A DNA stretch of 64,000 nt from Zhongshania sp. R06B22 (GCF_040892595.1 NZ_JBFRYB010000001.1:868001-932000); one strand, 5' to 3'; positions 9,386 to 18,775 are shown, counted from the first letter of the stretch. Program-made: numbers and translations. Notes: generated by a model not told the origin, from the sequence alone.

Positions 9386-10128
9386 GTACGAATACTAATT
9401 TTACGCTTGCGATTGAAGACCTAACCGTGTCCTTTGACGGCTTTAAAGCGGTAGATAGTTTAAATTTCTACTTAGAAAAAAATGAACTTCATGTCGTTAT
9501 TGGTCCAAACGGCGCAGGGAAAACCACCGTGCTGGACTTGATTTGCGGTAAAACTAAATCGACGTCCGGTAGTATTAAATTTCTTAACACCGAACTTACC
9601 AATCTCGCTGAACATCAGATTGTTAGAGCGGGTGTGGGCCGTAAGTTTCAAACCCCATCCATTTACGAAAATCTAAGTGTGATGGAGAATTTAGAGATCT
9701 CCTATCCACGTGGTCGGGGTGTCTTTGGTTCGCTTATGTTTAAACACGACCGCCAAGTGAGCGACAAAATAATGGAAGTCGCTAAACAAATCATGCTCGA
9801 AGATTCCCTAGATACTGAAGCGGGTTTATTAAGCCATGGCCAAAAGCAGTGGCTAGAGATAGGTATGCTGCTGATTCAGGATCCCCAGCTGCTAATGCTG
9901 GATGAACCTGTTGCCGGGATGAGCGTTAAAGAGCGAGAGCAAACCGCTGAGTTACTAAAAAAGATTAGCCAGGGCCGTTCGGTATTGGTTATTGAGCACG
10001 ATATGGATTTTGTGGCGCGTATTGCTCAGAAAGTAACAGTATTACATCAGGGGAAAATTCTTGCTGCGGGTGATATGGAAGACGTGCAGAAAGACCCGAA
10101 GGTGATAGAAGTGTATTTGGGGCACTAG
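9382..10128 (+). CDS. urtD: urea/amide ABC transporter, ATP-binding protein UrtD
   Basis: Cytosolic ATPase of 248 aa of the branched-chain/urea type. It has Walker A GPNGAGKT, the short family-specific signature LSHGQKQWLEIGM, Walker B LLMLDEPVAGMS and the switch histidine in VIEHDMDFV. The phrase GRKFQTPSIYENLSV is typical of UrtD. Pairs with UrtE to drive UrtBC. Confidence 0.93.
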   Translation: MSTNTNFTLAIEDLTVSFDGFKAVDSLNFYLEKNELHVVIGPNGAGKTTVLDLICGKTKSTSGSIKFLNTELTNLAEHQIVRAGVGRKFQTPSIYENLSVMENLEISYPRGRGVFGSLMFKHDRQVSDKIMEVAKQIMLEDSLDTEAGLLSHGQKQWLEIGMLLIQDPQLLMLDEPVAGMSVKEREQTAELLKKISQGRSVLVIEHDMDFVARIAQKVTVLHQGKILAAGDMEDVQKDPKVIEVYLGH

Positions 10129-10205
10129 CGGGAGTTATATCTAAGTCACTATGTGTTCATTGCGTAAGCTGCCAAACAAGATGCTAGGGTGAGGTGAAAA
10201 TTTGT

Positions 10206-10895
10206 ATGTTAAATGTTTCTAATTTGAAAGTTTGCTACGGTCAAAGTGAAGTTATTCACGGCCTAAATTTTACCGTGCCGAAGAATGAAACACTGGCAAT
10301 TATGGGCCGCAACGGTATGGGTAAGACCACCTTATTTAAGTCTCTTATTGGTATTCTGCCGACCTCAGAGGGTAGTATTAGTATTGACGGTATTGACGTC
10401 ACCGATAAGGAAAGTTTTCAGCGCGTAGCCAGCGGTATTGCCTATGTGCCACAGGGTAGGATGATCTTTCCTTCGTTAACGGTACAGGAAAATATCGAAA
10501 CCGGTATGGAAGTTTCTAAGCTTAAAAAGATTCCCGACGATATTTACGCCTTATTCCCTGTCTTGGCAGAGATGCGAAAACGCAAAGGCGGTAATCTCTC
10601 TGGTGGTCAACAGCAGCAGCTCGCCATCGCCAGAGCGCTGGTGACCAACCCCAAGGTGCTGTTGCTAGACGAACCCACTGAGGGTATTCAGCCTTCAATT
10701 ATTAAAGATATTGCCAACGTATTGAACGAGATTAAAAAATTACGCGATATTACGATTATCGTTTCTGAGCAGGTCTTGAGCTTCACCATGACAGTTGCAG
10801 ATCGTATTATTGTGATCGACAAGGGTAACTTTATTCATGAAGACCTGAGAGCCGATGTCGATACCGCGAAAATTAGAGCCTATTTATCGGTCTAA
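10206..10895 (+). CDS. urtE: urea/amide ABC transporter, ATP-binding protein UrtE
   Basis: Second ATPase, 229 aa, with Walker A GRNGMGKT, Q-loop YVPQGRMIFPSLTV, signature LSGGQQQQLAIARAL, Walker B LLLDEPTEGIQPS and switch region IIVSEQVLSFT. The ATG at 10206 aligns with the usual UrtE start MLNVSNLKVCYGQSEVIHG. A GTG at 10194 would overlap the likely ribosome site. It follows urtD by 77 bases and ends the transporter cluster. Confidence 0.92.
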   Translation: MLNVSNLKVCYGQSEVIHGLNFTVPKNETLAIMGRNGMGKTTLFKSLIGILPTSEGSISIDGIDVTDKESFQRVASGIAYVPQGRMIFPSLTVQENIETGMEVSKLKKIPDDIYALFPVLAEMRKRKGGNLSGGQQQQLAIARALVTNPKVLLLDEPTEGIQPSIIKDIANVLNEIKKLRDITIIVSEQVLSFTMTVADRIIVIDKGNFIHEDLRADVDTAKIRAYLSV

Positions 10896-11083
10896 TAACT
10901 AGTTGGCTGGTGTTTGCGCATAGATAATATTATGGATGTAAGAGCCAGTGCCTAATATCTATTGCCTTATGGTCGGCCGGCTGCCTAGCGCAGTCCGTGG
11001 CGTGGCAGTTTTCCCGCTTATCTGTGTAGTACTTTGATTATTCCCATACGCCACCTTTTGTAAGGAGGCTTGACCCCTTCAAT

Positions 11084-11129
11084 ATATACCTGCACAATAC
11101 CTGATTGATCAAGTATTATGCAGGTATAT
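11084..11129 (+). promoter_or_regulatory. long inverted repeat, probable MarR operator
   Basis: Arms of 17 bp with one mismatch (ATATACCTGCACAATAC at 11084-11100 and GTATTATGCAGGTATAT at 11113-11129) end two bases before the ATG of the MarR gene. Position and symmetry suggest an autoregulatory operator that would also block the ribosome site. Confidence 0.6.
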
Positions 11130-11131
11130 TT

Positions 11132-11569
11132 ATGAGCGATATAGCAGTGCACACCGAAGCCACAGTGCTTCAATTCCTAGAGACTGCTGCGGCCTTGGAG
11201 CGTCGATTAGATCGTGTGCTATCGAACACCAAGGGTATTAGCTTTAGTGAATATCGCCTATTAAAGACGCTTGCGGAGGCGAGTGCAGGCGGCTTACCAA
11301 GGATCGAATTGGCAAGCTCGGTAGGTCTTACAGCCTCAGCCGTAACCAGAGCGCTCAAGCCGCTGGAGAAGCTTGGCTACATCGCTACCGAGCGCAGCGA
11401 GCGCGATGCTAGGCAAAGCCTCGCAAGCATCACCTCGGCTGGGAATGAGTTGTTGGCAGACGCCCAGAGCATACTGCGGGATGGCCTTCGGGAGTTACCC
11501 GTTAATACTTTAAATCAACAAAAAGTGACTGAATTCCAGGCTCGCTTAAGTGAATTAAACGGACGCTAA
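11132..11569 (+). CDS. MarR-family transcriptional regulator
   Basis: Winged-helix regulator of 145 aa. The DNA-binding part reads FSEYRLLKTLAEASAGGLPRIELA followed by LTASAVTRALKPLEKLGYI, with the wing at SERDARQSLASIT, all typical of MarR. The ATG at 11132 is preferred because the MSDIAVHTE start gives the usual length and the upstream extension lies inside the inverted repeat. Its target is unknown; the following YdcZ-like transporter gene is the obvious candidate. Confidence 0.85.
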   Translation: MSDIAVHTEATVLQFLETAAALERRLDRVLSNTKGISFSEYRLLKTLAEASAGGLPRIELASSVGLTASAVTRALKPLEKLGYIATERSERDARQSLASITSAGNELLADAQSILRDGLRELPVNTLNQQKVTEFQARLSELNGR

Positions 11570-11685
11570 AAATAATATTGGATTTAAATTTCCTTTTTTA
11601 CGCGGGCAGTATTTTCAGTGGCGCTGTAATACGTTCACCTTGGGTGGCAATGCCTACGCTTCAATTGACTTAGTCAGAGATACTC

Positions 11686-12141
11686 ATGAATAGCAGCTAT
11701 TTTTACTCCTCTATAATGCTTGTCGCTGGCTTTGGTATTCCGGTCATGGCTGCGCTGAATGGTGGTCTGGGAGCCAAATTAGGTAATCCAGCGTTGGCCT
11801 CGACGCTTCTGCTATTGGTGGGCTTGCTACTCAGCGTAATTTATTTGCTAGTTACTGAAGGCGTGCCAACGCGTTTTTATGACACTTCAATCCCTTGGTA
11901 TTTCTATACTGGCGGCGTTGTAGTTACATTCTACAATTTAGCGATAACGTGGATCGCGCCGCGCTTTGGTATATCTAATACCGTTTCCTTTGTTCTATTG
12001 GGGCAGTTGCTAGCGATGACGCTCATTGATCATTATGGTCTTATCGGCGCCCCGCAGTATCCTATTAGCCTGCGTCGTTTAGCCGGCTTGGTGTTGATGG
12101 TAGCGGGCGTATTTTTGGTATTGGGTCGGAGTACGAAATAG
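11686..12141 (+). CDS. DMT-family YdcZ/DUF606 membrane transporter
   Basis: A 151-aa protein with about five hydrophobic helices, matching the small DUF606 (YdcZ) branch of the drug/metabolite transporter superfamily: PVMAALNGGLGAKLGNPALAS near the N-terminus and RRLAGLVLMVAGVFLVL at the end. Such proteins usually work as dimers and their substrates are mostly unknown. It follows the MarR gene by about 115 bases and may be controlled by it. Confidence 0.8.
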   Translation: MNSSYFYSSIMLVAGFGIPVMAALNGGLGAKLGNPALASTLLLLVGLLLSVIYLLVTEGVPTRFYDTSIPWYFYTGGVVVTFYNLAITWIAPRFGISNTVSFVLLGQLLAMTLIDHYGLIGAPQYPISLRRLAGLVLMVAGVFLVLGRSTK

Positions 12142-12549
12142 TTTTTACATGCGATATATTTATAACAGTCACATGGGTGGCTGTGATTACTAAGTAAACG
12201 CGACGTGTCTCAGTAAAATGATGGAACATTTTACATATTGTTCGTATAGCGATTCCCATTTTCACTCTTCACCGCCAGCGAGCCAAGTTATTTATATAGA
12301 GCTAGGTGGTGGGAAGAATCCGCACTATCCCCCCTTCTTTTCTCCTTTGTCGTGAGACTCGCTAATAGTCTCCTACGTCATTTAACGTAGCTCTATAGGC
12401 AATTGACTAATACCGGTTTTGCTATTGATTACCGATAGTAAGGTCATGGCGACGACGGTGTTTTCGGGTATCAGGCCTTGGGCAAGATATAACAATAAAC
12501 CGGTCGTGGCGCTATTCAGAATTTCCTATGACTGATCCGGAGAAGAACG
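12142..12549 (+). promoter_or_regulatory. fmdA upstream region with perfect dyad
   Basis: No gene is seen in these 408 bases. The 18-mer CTACGTCATTTAACGTAG at 12373-12390 has perfect 6-bp arms and matches the urtA-upstream site in 16 of 17 positions. It lies about 160 bases before the fmdA ATG, which has GGAGAAG as ribosome site. Confidence 0.5.
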
Positions 12550-13785
12550 ATGGCTGAAACAATCATCAAAGTTGACTTGAGTAAATCGGCGTACGACAAC
12601 GACATGATTCATAATCGTTGGCATCCTGATATTCCCATGGTGCAGATGGTAAAACCCGGTGATGATTTTAAAATTGAATGTGTGGATTGGACTGGCGGCC
12701 AGATTAACAATAATGACTCTGCCGACGATGTGCGTGATGTTGATTTAAGTAAGGTGCACTTTCTGTCTGGGCCGGTAGGGGTTGAAGGTGCCGAGCCGGG
12801 TGATTTATTAGTAGTCGATATTTTAGACATCGGTACTTTTGAAGAAAGCCAATGGGGTTTTAATGGTTTTTTCTCTAAGCAAAATGGCGGCGGGTTTTTA
12901 ACAGAGCACTTTCCTGAAGCGCAAAAATCGATCTGGGATTTTAACGGTATGTTTACCAAATCTCGCCATGTGCCCAATGTTGAATTTGCAGGCTTAATCC
13001 ATCCCGGTTTGATTGGCTGCTTACCGTCGCGTGAGATGCTGGACGAATGGAATACCCGTGAGAAAGCGCTGGTTGATACCGACCCGCAACGGGTACCAGA
13101 ACTAGCAACCTTGCCATACGCAGATACAGCGCACATGGGGCGGATGAAAGGCGACGCAGCGACAGCGGCTGCTGCTGAGGGCGCGCGTACTGTTCCCCCG
13201 CGTGAGCACGGCGGTAACTGCGACATTAAAGATTTGTCCCGCGGAGCCAAGGTGTACTTCCCTGTTTATGTTAAAGACGCTGGCCTAAGTGTGGGTGATC
13301 TTCACTTTAGTCAGGGTGATGGTGAAATCACTTTCTGTGGTGCTATCGAAATGGCGGGATGGATTCATATCCGGGTGAATTTGATTAAAGACGGTATTAA
13401 AAAGTACGGTATTAAGAACCCAATTTTCAAACCAAGCCCGATTACCCCTAAGTATGACGACTATCTTATTTTTGAAGGTATTTCAGTCGATGAAGCGGGT
13501 AAGCAGCATTATCTCGATGTCCATATTGCTTATCGTCAAGCGTGTCTAAATGCCATTGAGTATATGACCAAATTTGGCTATAGCCGTGCACAGGCTTATA
13601 CCATTCTCGGGGTCGCGCCGGTGCAGGGGCATATCAGCGGGGTGGTAGATATACCCAATGCTTGCGCAACGTTATGGCTACCCACCGATATCTTTGACTT
13701 TGATATGCAGCCGAACGCTGAGGGGCCAACTAAGATGGTGGATAGCACGGTGGATGTGCCCCTGTCGCCGGACCTTAAGCCTTAA
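12550..13785 (+). CDS. fmdA: formamidase (acetamidase/formamidase family)
   Basis: Hydrolyses formamide to formate and ammonia, supplying nitrogen. The 411-aa product has the expected family length and features: NRWHPDIPMVQMVKPGDDFKIE near the start, PPREHGGNCDIKDLSRGAKVYFPV, the DLHFSQGDGEITFCGAIEMAG block and the late VQGHISGVVDIPNACATLWLP segment. Followed by fmdB, the classical arrangement. With urtABCDE upstream and the shared promoter dyad, this looks like an amide uptake and use pathway. Confidence 0.93.
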   Translation: MAETIIKVDLSKSAYDNDMIHNRWHPDIPMVQMVKPGDDFKIECVDWTGGQINNNDSADDVRDVDLSKVHFLSGPVGVEGAEPGDLLVVDILDIGTFEESQWGFNGFFSKQNGGGFLTEHFPEAQKSIWDFNGMFTKSRHVPNVEFAGLIHPGLIGCLPSREMLDEWNTREKALVDTDPQRVPELATLPYADTAHMGRMKGDAATAAAAEGARTVPPREHGGNCDIKDLSRGAKVYFPVYVKDAGLSVGDLHFSQGDGEITFCGAIEMAGWIHIRVNLIKDGIKKYGIKNPIFKPSPITPKYDDYLIFEGISVDEAGKQHYLDVHIAYRQACLNAIEYMTKFGYSRAQAYTILGVAPVQGHISGVVDIPNACATLWLPTDIFDFDMQPNAEGPTKMVDSTVDVPLSPDLKP

Positions 13786-13885
13786 GTTAAGGCTACGTCA
13801 TAGAGGCTAGGCTTGCCCGTATCTACAGTCTTTCCTGGCGGTGAAACAGGCGAGCAATATAACGTGTTGGACTTGGAGGCAAACG

Positions 13886-14272
13886 ATGCCGGTATACGAC
13901 TACAAATGTAATGATCATGGTCTATTTCATGACCTGGCGAGCATGAATGAGGCGGCGCTACCCTGTGCTTGTCCGCAGTGTGGCAAGCTTAGCGCGCGAG
14001 TAATAATGATACCGCCTGAAGTCTTGGCGATGTCGCCAGCGCGGCGTCAGGCAATAGCTAAAAATGAGAAGGCGGTTCATCAACCAATTATATCGTCAGT
14101 GGATTCCAGGGAAGACCTAGCCCAACGGCGTGCACATGCTGCAGCAAAAAAAGGCTGTGGCTGCAGCGATAATGCCCACCCGGATCGCAGTAGCTTGCGC
14201 CAACAGGCTATTTACCTGCCTGACGGCAGTAAGGTTTTCCCCTCTCAGCGACCCTGGATGATTAGCCACTGA
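13886..14272 (+). CDS. fmdB: FmdB-type zinc-ribbon regulatory protein
   Basis: A 128-aa protein whose N-terminus MPVYDYKCNDHGLFHDLASMN carries a zinc ribbon (C..H, then CACPQC) of the FmdB family, associated with formamidase expression in methylotrophs. The C-terminal half is less ordered, with a KKGCGCSDN motif. The ATG at 13886 follows a strong TTGGAGG site; a start at 13841 would precede it. It ends 35 bases before a terminator. Confidence 0.85.
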   Translation: MPVYDYKCNDHGLFHDLASMNEAALPCACPQCGKLSARVIMIPPEVLAMSPARRQAIAKNEKAVHQPIISSVDSREDLAQRRAHAAAKKGCGCSDNAHPDRSSLRQQAIYLPDGSKVFPSQRPWMISH

Positions 14273-14306
14273 TGTGACTTTGACATTCTCCGTGGAAAGG
14301 GGCATT

Positions 14307-14342
14307 GAAGAAGTAGCGTGTTAGCGTTGCTTCTTCTTTTTT
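14307..14342 (+). terminator. rho-independent terminator after fmdB
   Basis: GAAGAAG and CTTCTTC arms with extended AGCG/CGTT pairing, followed directly by six T. It closes the fmdAB unit. Confidence 0.75.
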
Positions 14343-14406
14343 ATGGCCTTGGTCGATGACGCTCTTTAGATATGTGATACTTGGCTGATATCTAAGAGCG
14401 TTTTTC

Positions 14407-15357
14407 ATGCAGACATTTTTACAATCACTATCGTATTCCTTTTCAATCACTGGCCCCATTTTTGTGGTGCTGGCCCTCGGCGTATATTTAAATCGCGCCC
14501 AAATCATTAACGATAATTTTATCGAAATTGGCAGTAAGCTAGTTTTCAATATTACTCTGCCAGCCCTGCTGTTTATTAGTATTAGTCAAACCAGTATTGC
14601 CGAGTCGGCCAATCTTAAATTAGTGCTTTTTGGCCTGGTAGCGACATTTGCGGTCTATCTAATGTTAGAGCTTGTGGCGCGATGGCTGATTCCACGGCGT
14701 GAAGATCGGGGTGTAGTAGTGCAGGGTGGTTTCCGATCCAATATGGGCATTATTGGTCTAGCGTACTGCGTTAATGCCTATGGTGGGCCAGGATTAGTTG
14801 CGGCGTCTTTGTACTTGGCTCTGGTCACGATTCTTTACAATATTCTGGCGGTCATCACTCTTAATCGCAGTATGAATCGAGCGGGCGGCGTGGCCAAAAC
14901 CTTAAAGGATATTGCCCGCAACCCTATTATTCTCAGTATTGTTGCGGCTTTGCCCTTCGCCACAATGGCTTGGCCGCTGCCGAGTTTACTGTTGCGCAGT
15001 GGCGAGTATTTTGCCCAAATGACACTGCCACTTGCCTTGTTGTGCACGGGGGCGAGCTTGAATTTTAAGGCTTTGCGCGCCGATCTAAATAGCGCCTTGG
15101 TCAGCGCCATCTGTAAATTGATGGTGGTGCCTATACTGCTGATTAGCGGCGGTATTGCCTTGGGTTTTCGGGGAATGGACTTAGGTGTGTTGGCGCTAAT
15201 GTCCTCCGCGCCGACGGCGGCAGCCAGTTATATTATGGTGAGGGCGATGGCGGGTAATGCGGCGCTGGCAGCCAATATCATTGTCATGACCACGCTGGGG
15301 TCGCTATTCAGCACCAGTTTGATCATGTTTGTTTTACACGGCTTGGGGCTTTTGTAG
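14407..15357 (+). CDS. AEC-family (auxin efflux carrier) transporter
   Basis: A 316-aa inner-membrane protein with about ten helices in the AEC fold. Typical features are VLALGVYLNRAQIINDNFIE, the helix-breaking VFNITLPALLF, VVVQGGFRSNMGIIGLAY and a C-terminal ALMSSAPTAAASYIMVRAMAG. Bacterial relatives export or import organic acids; the substrate here cannot be told. It lies after the fmdAB terminator, so it is probably a separate unit, convergent with purK. Confidence 0.85.
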   Translation: MQTFLQSLSYSFSITGPIFVVLALGVYLNRAQIINDNFIEIGSKLVFNITLPALLFISISQTSIAESANLKLVLFGLVATFAVYLMLELVARWLIPRREDRGVVVQGGFRSNMGIIGLAYCVNAYGGPGLVAASLYLALVTILYNILAVITLNRSMNRAGGVAKTLKDIARNPIILSIVAALPFATMAWPLPSLLLRSGEYFAQMTLPLALLCTGASLNFKALRADLNSALVSAICKLMVVPILLISGGIALGFRGMDLGVLALMSSAPTAAASYIMVRAMAGNAALAANIIVMTTLGSLFSTSLIMFVLHGLGLL

Positions 15358-15395
15358 GTCTGAAATTAAAAGCTAAGCCCCAATGCAAGGTATGA

Positions 15396-16469
15396 CTAGG
15401 CTCGCGCCAATTCTGTTTCTACCCAATTAAATACGTCTTGATAATGCTCTGGCAGTAGCTCGCGCAATTCGTGCAAGGCTGTTTGCAGGGCACTTTTTTC
15501 TGGGTGATTAAGGTTGATGTGACCAAGCTTGCGACCCGGTCGAACGTCTTTGCCGTACCAATAGCACTGGGTAGATGGAATTTTCATCCAATCGAGTTCA
15601 CGCTCCACGCCAATGATATTAATCATCACGCTGTAGCCGCGAACCTCGGGGGCCTTAATAGGCAAGCGACTTACCGCCCGTAAATGCATTTCAAATTGGC
15701 TGACGCAGGCGCCGGCCTGAGTCCAGTGACCACTATTGTGAACCCGCGGTGCAAGTTCATTGACGATGAGTTGCTCGCCAACACGAAAGCACTCCATAGC
15801 CATCACGCCAACGTAGTTAGCCGAGTCCATGATTTTACCCAACATTGCTTCGGCGGTGTCTTGCAAGTGCGCCACCCGGGAGAGCGGGGCGATCGACGCC
15901 ATCAAAATACCATTGCGGTGTAAATTCAGCGTTAAGGGGTAGAACACTTTTTTACCGTCTTGGTCTCTCGCGCCAATTAGTGACAATTCCTCATCAAATG
16001 GTATTTTCTTTTCGGCAATCCCGGTGCCACGCCAGTCGGCAGGAACGTCGCCGCCCTGATCTTGGTATAGCCAATGCTGTCCCTTGCCATCATAGCCACC
16101 TTCGCGACGCTTAAGCAGCACATCGCAGCCTAACTCGGCGTGTAGGGCTGCCGCCTTGGTATCAACTTCCACAGAGCACCAGGGTGCGGTGTTGATCTCG
16201 AGGCTATCGAGCATGGTTTTTTGGTGAAAGCGGTCGGCTATCTTGCCGAAAATATCGGCATTCATGAAGCTGGCTTGCTGGCTCATGTAGCGCGTTACTG
16301 GCGTGTCTGGCCACTGTTCGCGCTCAACAGTAACAATGTCGTCATCCTTTATATTTGGCAGCTGCTCGCTGTCAGGTTCAACCGGCTCAACCCTAAGGGC
16401 TAGGGGGTAGGCTGCCTGCTTGAGCATGGCGCCTAATTGTCCGGCGCCGAGAACCCATACCGTTGGCAT
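15396..16469 (-). CDS. purK: N5-carboxyaminoimidazole ribonucleotide synthase
   Basis: De novo purine synthesis: ATP-dependent carboxylation of AIR to N5-CAIR. The 357-aa ATP-grasp protein starts [16 protein letters not shown]. It has VLLKRREGGYDGKGQHW for nucleotide binding, and ELAPRVHNSGHWTQAGACVSQFE, a PurK hallmark. The start overlaps the purE stop (TAATG), so it is coupled to purE, whose product takes the next step. Confidence 0.95.
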   Translation of the reverse strand: MPTVWVLGAGQLGAMLKQAAYPLALRVEPVEPDSEQLPNIKDDDIVTVEREQWPDTPVTRYMSQQASFMNADIFGKIADRFHQKTMLDSLEINTAPWCSVEVDTKAAALHAELGCDVLLKRREGGYDGKGQHWLYQDQGGDVPADWRGTGIAEKKIPFDEELSLIGARDQDGKKVFYPLTLNLHRNGILMASIAPLSRVAHLQDTAEAMLGKIMDSANYVGVMAMECFRVGEQLIVNELAPRVHNSGHWTQAGACVSQFEMHLRAVSRLPIKAPEVRGYSVMINIIGVERELDWMKIPSTQCYWYGKDVRPGRKLGHINLNHPEKSALQTALHELRELLPEHYQDVFNWVETELARA

Positions 16470-16960
16470 TACGTGTTCCTCGGGTCCGGATTGTCTAATA
16501 CGTCTTGGGTTTGCTTGGCGCGAAAGGCTTCCAGGCGACTCGCTAACTCGGCGTCGCTAAGAGCCAAAATTTGGCAGGCCATTAAGCCGGCATTGAAGGC
16601 GCCGGCACTGCCAATGGCCAGGGTGCCAACGGCGATGCCCTTAGGCATCTGCGCGATAGAGAGTAAGCTGTCGACACCGTTTAATGCCTTGCTTTGCACT
16701 GGCACACCTAGAACGGGTAGACGAGTTTTCGCTGCGACCATGCCGGGTAAGTGCGCTGCGCCGCCGGCGCCCGCAATAATCACCTCAAAGCCACGACCGA
16801 TGGCCTGGCTGGCAAATTCCATTAACTTGTCCGGAGTGCGGTGGGCCGAGACCACTTCTACATGGTGCTCTACGCCAAGCTCGCTCATGATCTCGGTGGC
16901 TGGGCGCATTGTTTCCCAGTCACTTTTTGAGCCCATGATCAGGGCAACTTTTGCGGTCAT
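16469..16960 (-). CDS. purE: N5-carboxyaminoimidazole ribonucleotide mutase
   Basis: Converts N5-CAIR to CAIR. The 163-aa protein has the PurE start [13 protein letters not shown], the active-site block [11 protein letters not shown] and [34 protein letters not shown]. First gene of the purE-purK operon. Confidence 0.96.
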   Translation of the reverse strand: MTAKVALIMGSKSDWETMRPATEIMSELGVEHHVEVVSAHRTPDKLMEFASQAIGRGFEVIIAGAGGAAHLPGMVAAKTRLPVLGVPVQSKALNGVDSLLSIAQMPKGIAVGTLAIGSAGAFNAGLMACQILALSDAELASRLEAFRAKQTQDVLDNPDPRNT

Positions 16961-17317
16961 TGCTTTGCTCTCTTCGCGTGAAAGCGGCGTATTATACGGT
17001 AATTCTTTGTTTTAGGCGGAATCTCAGCATAAATCTCATCAAAACATCTAATATGTGTGCGTCATTTCCGCTTCTTAAAGATTTAGCGTGTCGGGTAAGG
17101 TATTGTAATTGTGAGAGAAATATACCCATGACGGCAAGTGCCGACGAGGTATTATTTTTGCGTAATAATAGGTTTTTCAATGCCTGCCGACCTTGGTTTG
17201 TGGTCTGTTGGCAGCGCTCTGCCGTAGGGGCTCTGTGGGCGTGGCGTGTAACACGGTGTGTAACAACGCTGCGGCTCGCGAGTCAGTCTTAAACATTAGG
17301 ATAAAATAGGGGCGAAA
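16961..17317. other. intergenic region between purE and arsS
   Basis: 357 bases between divergent purE and arsS. No convincing gene, repeat or RNA structure is seen. It must hold both promoters. A GGGGCG-type ribosome site lies just before arsS. Confidence 0.5.
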
Positions 17318-18271
17318 ATGCACGATACTATGGTGCTACTGGAAGTCACCGACTTCCCAGCTATATCCCGTAAGTCACTGGATATCTTGCAGGTAAATCT
17401 CGGCTATAAATGTAATCAGCGGTGCTTACATTGCCATGTAAATGCAAGCCCAGAGCGCACCGAAATGATGTCGGCGGAGATGATCGCACTTATTCCCGAG
17501 GTCTTGCTGGCTAGAAATATTCAGAAACTCGACCTGACCGGCGGCGCGCCAGAAATACATGAGCATTTTCGTGAGCTTGTCAGCGCCGCGGTAAAAATCG
17601 GGGTAAAGGTAATCGATCGCTGTAATCTAACGATTTTGTTTGAGCCAGGCCAAGAAGGCTTGGCAGAATTTCTGGCCGCTAATAAAGTAGAAATAGTGGC
17701 GTCGCTACCGTGCTATTCACTAGAAAATGTCGATGCCCAGCGTGGCGAGGGCGTGTTTGATAAAAGCATTGCGGGCCTGCAATTATTAAACTCTTTAGGT
17801 TATGGCATGCCGGGTTCGGATTTGGTTTTGAATTTGGTCTTCAATCCCCAGGGGCCCTCGTTGCCGCCAAATCAACAAGCTTTAGAAGCAGATTATCGTC
17901 GTGAGCTGCGCGCCAAATTTGATATTGAATTTAATAATTTGTTTGCCTTGGCAAATATGCCGATCAAGCGATTTGGTTCTACTTTGGTGTCGAAAGGACA
18001 GTTCAAACCTTATATGGATTTGCTCAAAGATAATTTTAGCGAAGCGAATCTAGAGTCTCTCATGTGTCGAAATATGGTCAGTGTGGATTGGCTAGGTAAT
18101 TTGTACGACTGCGATTTTAATCAGTTGCTGGAGCTGCCAGTGCCCGCAAAAGGCAACCGTCATCTGCGCGATTTATTGAAAGTAGATATTGATGGTAGTG
18201 ATATTGCTATTGCGGATCATTGCTTTGCTTGCACTGCGGGTCAGGGCAGTAGTTGTGGTGGTGCGCTGTAA
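17318..18271 (+). CDS. arsS: arsenosugar biosynthesis radical SAM protein ArsS
   Basis: Radical SAM enzyme of 317 aa, thought to transfer a 5'-deoxyadenosyl group to methylated arsenic in arsenosugar synthesis. The 4Fe-4S motif CNQRCLHC (Cys32, 36, 39) follows LQVNLGYK. The C-terminal third has further cysteines (MCRNMVSVDWLGNLYDCDF and CFACTAGQGSSCGGA) of the ArsS/DUF3641 type. Followed by a DUF2834 gene and arsM, the usual arsenosugar arrangement. Confidence 0.9.
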   Translation: MHDTMVLLEVTDFPAISRKSLDILQVNLGYKCNQRCLHCHVNASPERTEMMSAEMIALIPEVLLARNIQKLDLTGGAPEIHEHFRELVSAAVKIGVKVIDRCNLTILFEPGQEGLAEFLAANKVEIVASLPCYSLENVDAQRGEGVFDKSIAGLQLLNSLGYGMPGSDLVLNLVFNPQGPSLPPNQQALEADYRRELRAKFDIEFNNLFALANMPIKRFGSTLVSKGQFKPYMDLLKDNFSEANLESLMCRNMVSVDWLGNLYDCDFNQLLELPVPAKGNRHLRDLLKVDIDGSDIAIADHCFACTAGQGSSCGGAL

Positions 18272-18334
18272 CTGGTTGTACTAGCGGACTCTCAATAATA
18301 TTTATTTTCATCAAAAAGATGGTAGGGGTAGTTA

Positions 18335-18775
18335 ATGGAACTGAAAACAAAAGTCCTAGTAGCACTGTATTGCGTAACCGCGCTACTTGCGCTGCTTCTG
18401 GCATGGATGCATCTACCTGCCTATTTTGGGAACGGTATTGTTGGCGCAAATGTTCAATTTTGGAAAGATGCGCTTTTTAATGCCAATCCGGCCGGCAGAT
18501 TTTTAACCGTGGATATTTTGTTTTTAGCCTTTGTCTGCAATGTATGGATGTTTATTGAAGGTCGACGCCTGGGCGTGAAGTATTTATATGTGTATGTAAT
18601 TGCGGGTGTTTTTATCGCCATCAGTGTTGCCTTTCCCTTGTTTATGGCTGCTAGAGAGCTTCGCGTCGCGGCATTAGATTCGTCTAAGACTGGCTACAAT
18701 ATTAAGGCGGTTGATGTGCTTGCCCTAATGTTTATATTTGCAATCACTCTATTGGCGAGCATTGCCACCTTTTGA
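18335..18775 (+). CDS. DUF2834 membrane protein
   Basis: A 146-aa protein with four predicted membrane helices (about residues 5-25, 57-75, 85-108 and 125-145). The motif NPAGRFLTVDILFLAFVCNVWMFIEGRR is typical of DUF2834 proteins, which have no assigned function. Its stop overlaps an in-frame TTG of the next frame and lies 50 bases before the ArsM ATG. The position between arsS and arsM suggests a role in arsenosugar handling or export. Confidence 0.7.
   Translation: MELKTKVLVALYCVTALLALLLAWMHLPAYFGNGIVGANVQFWKDALFNANPAGRFLTVDILFLAFVCNVWMFIEGRRLGVKYLYVYVIAGVFIAISVAFPLFMAARELRVAALDSSKTGYNIKAVDVLALMFIFAITLLASIATF

Noticed and set aside
12609..13250. 213-codon open frame on the minus strand inside fmdA
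   Set aside because: Antisense shadow of a strongly supported gene; proline/serine-rich translation without family features.
16437..17015. 192-codon plus-strand frame over purE
   Set aside because: Lies entirely opposite purE and the purE promoter; no domain.
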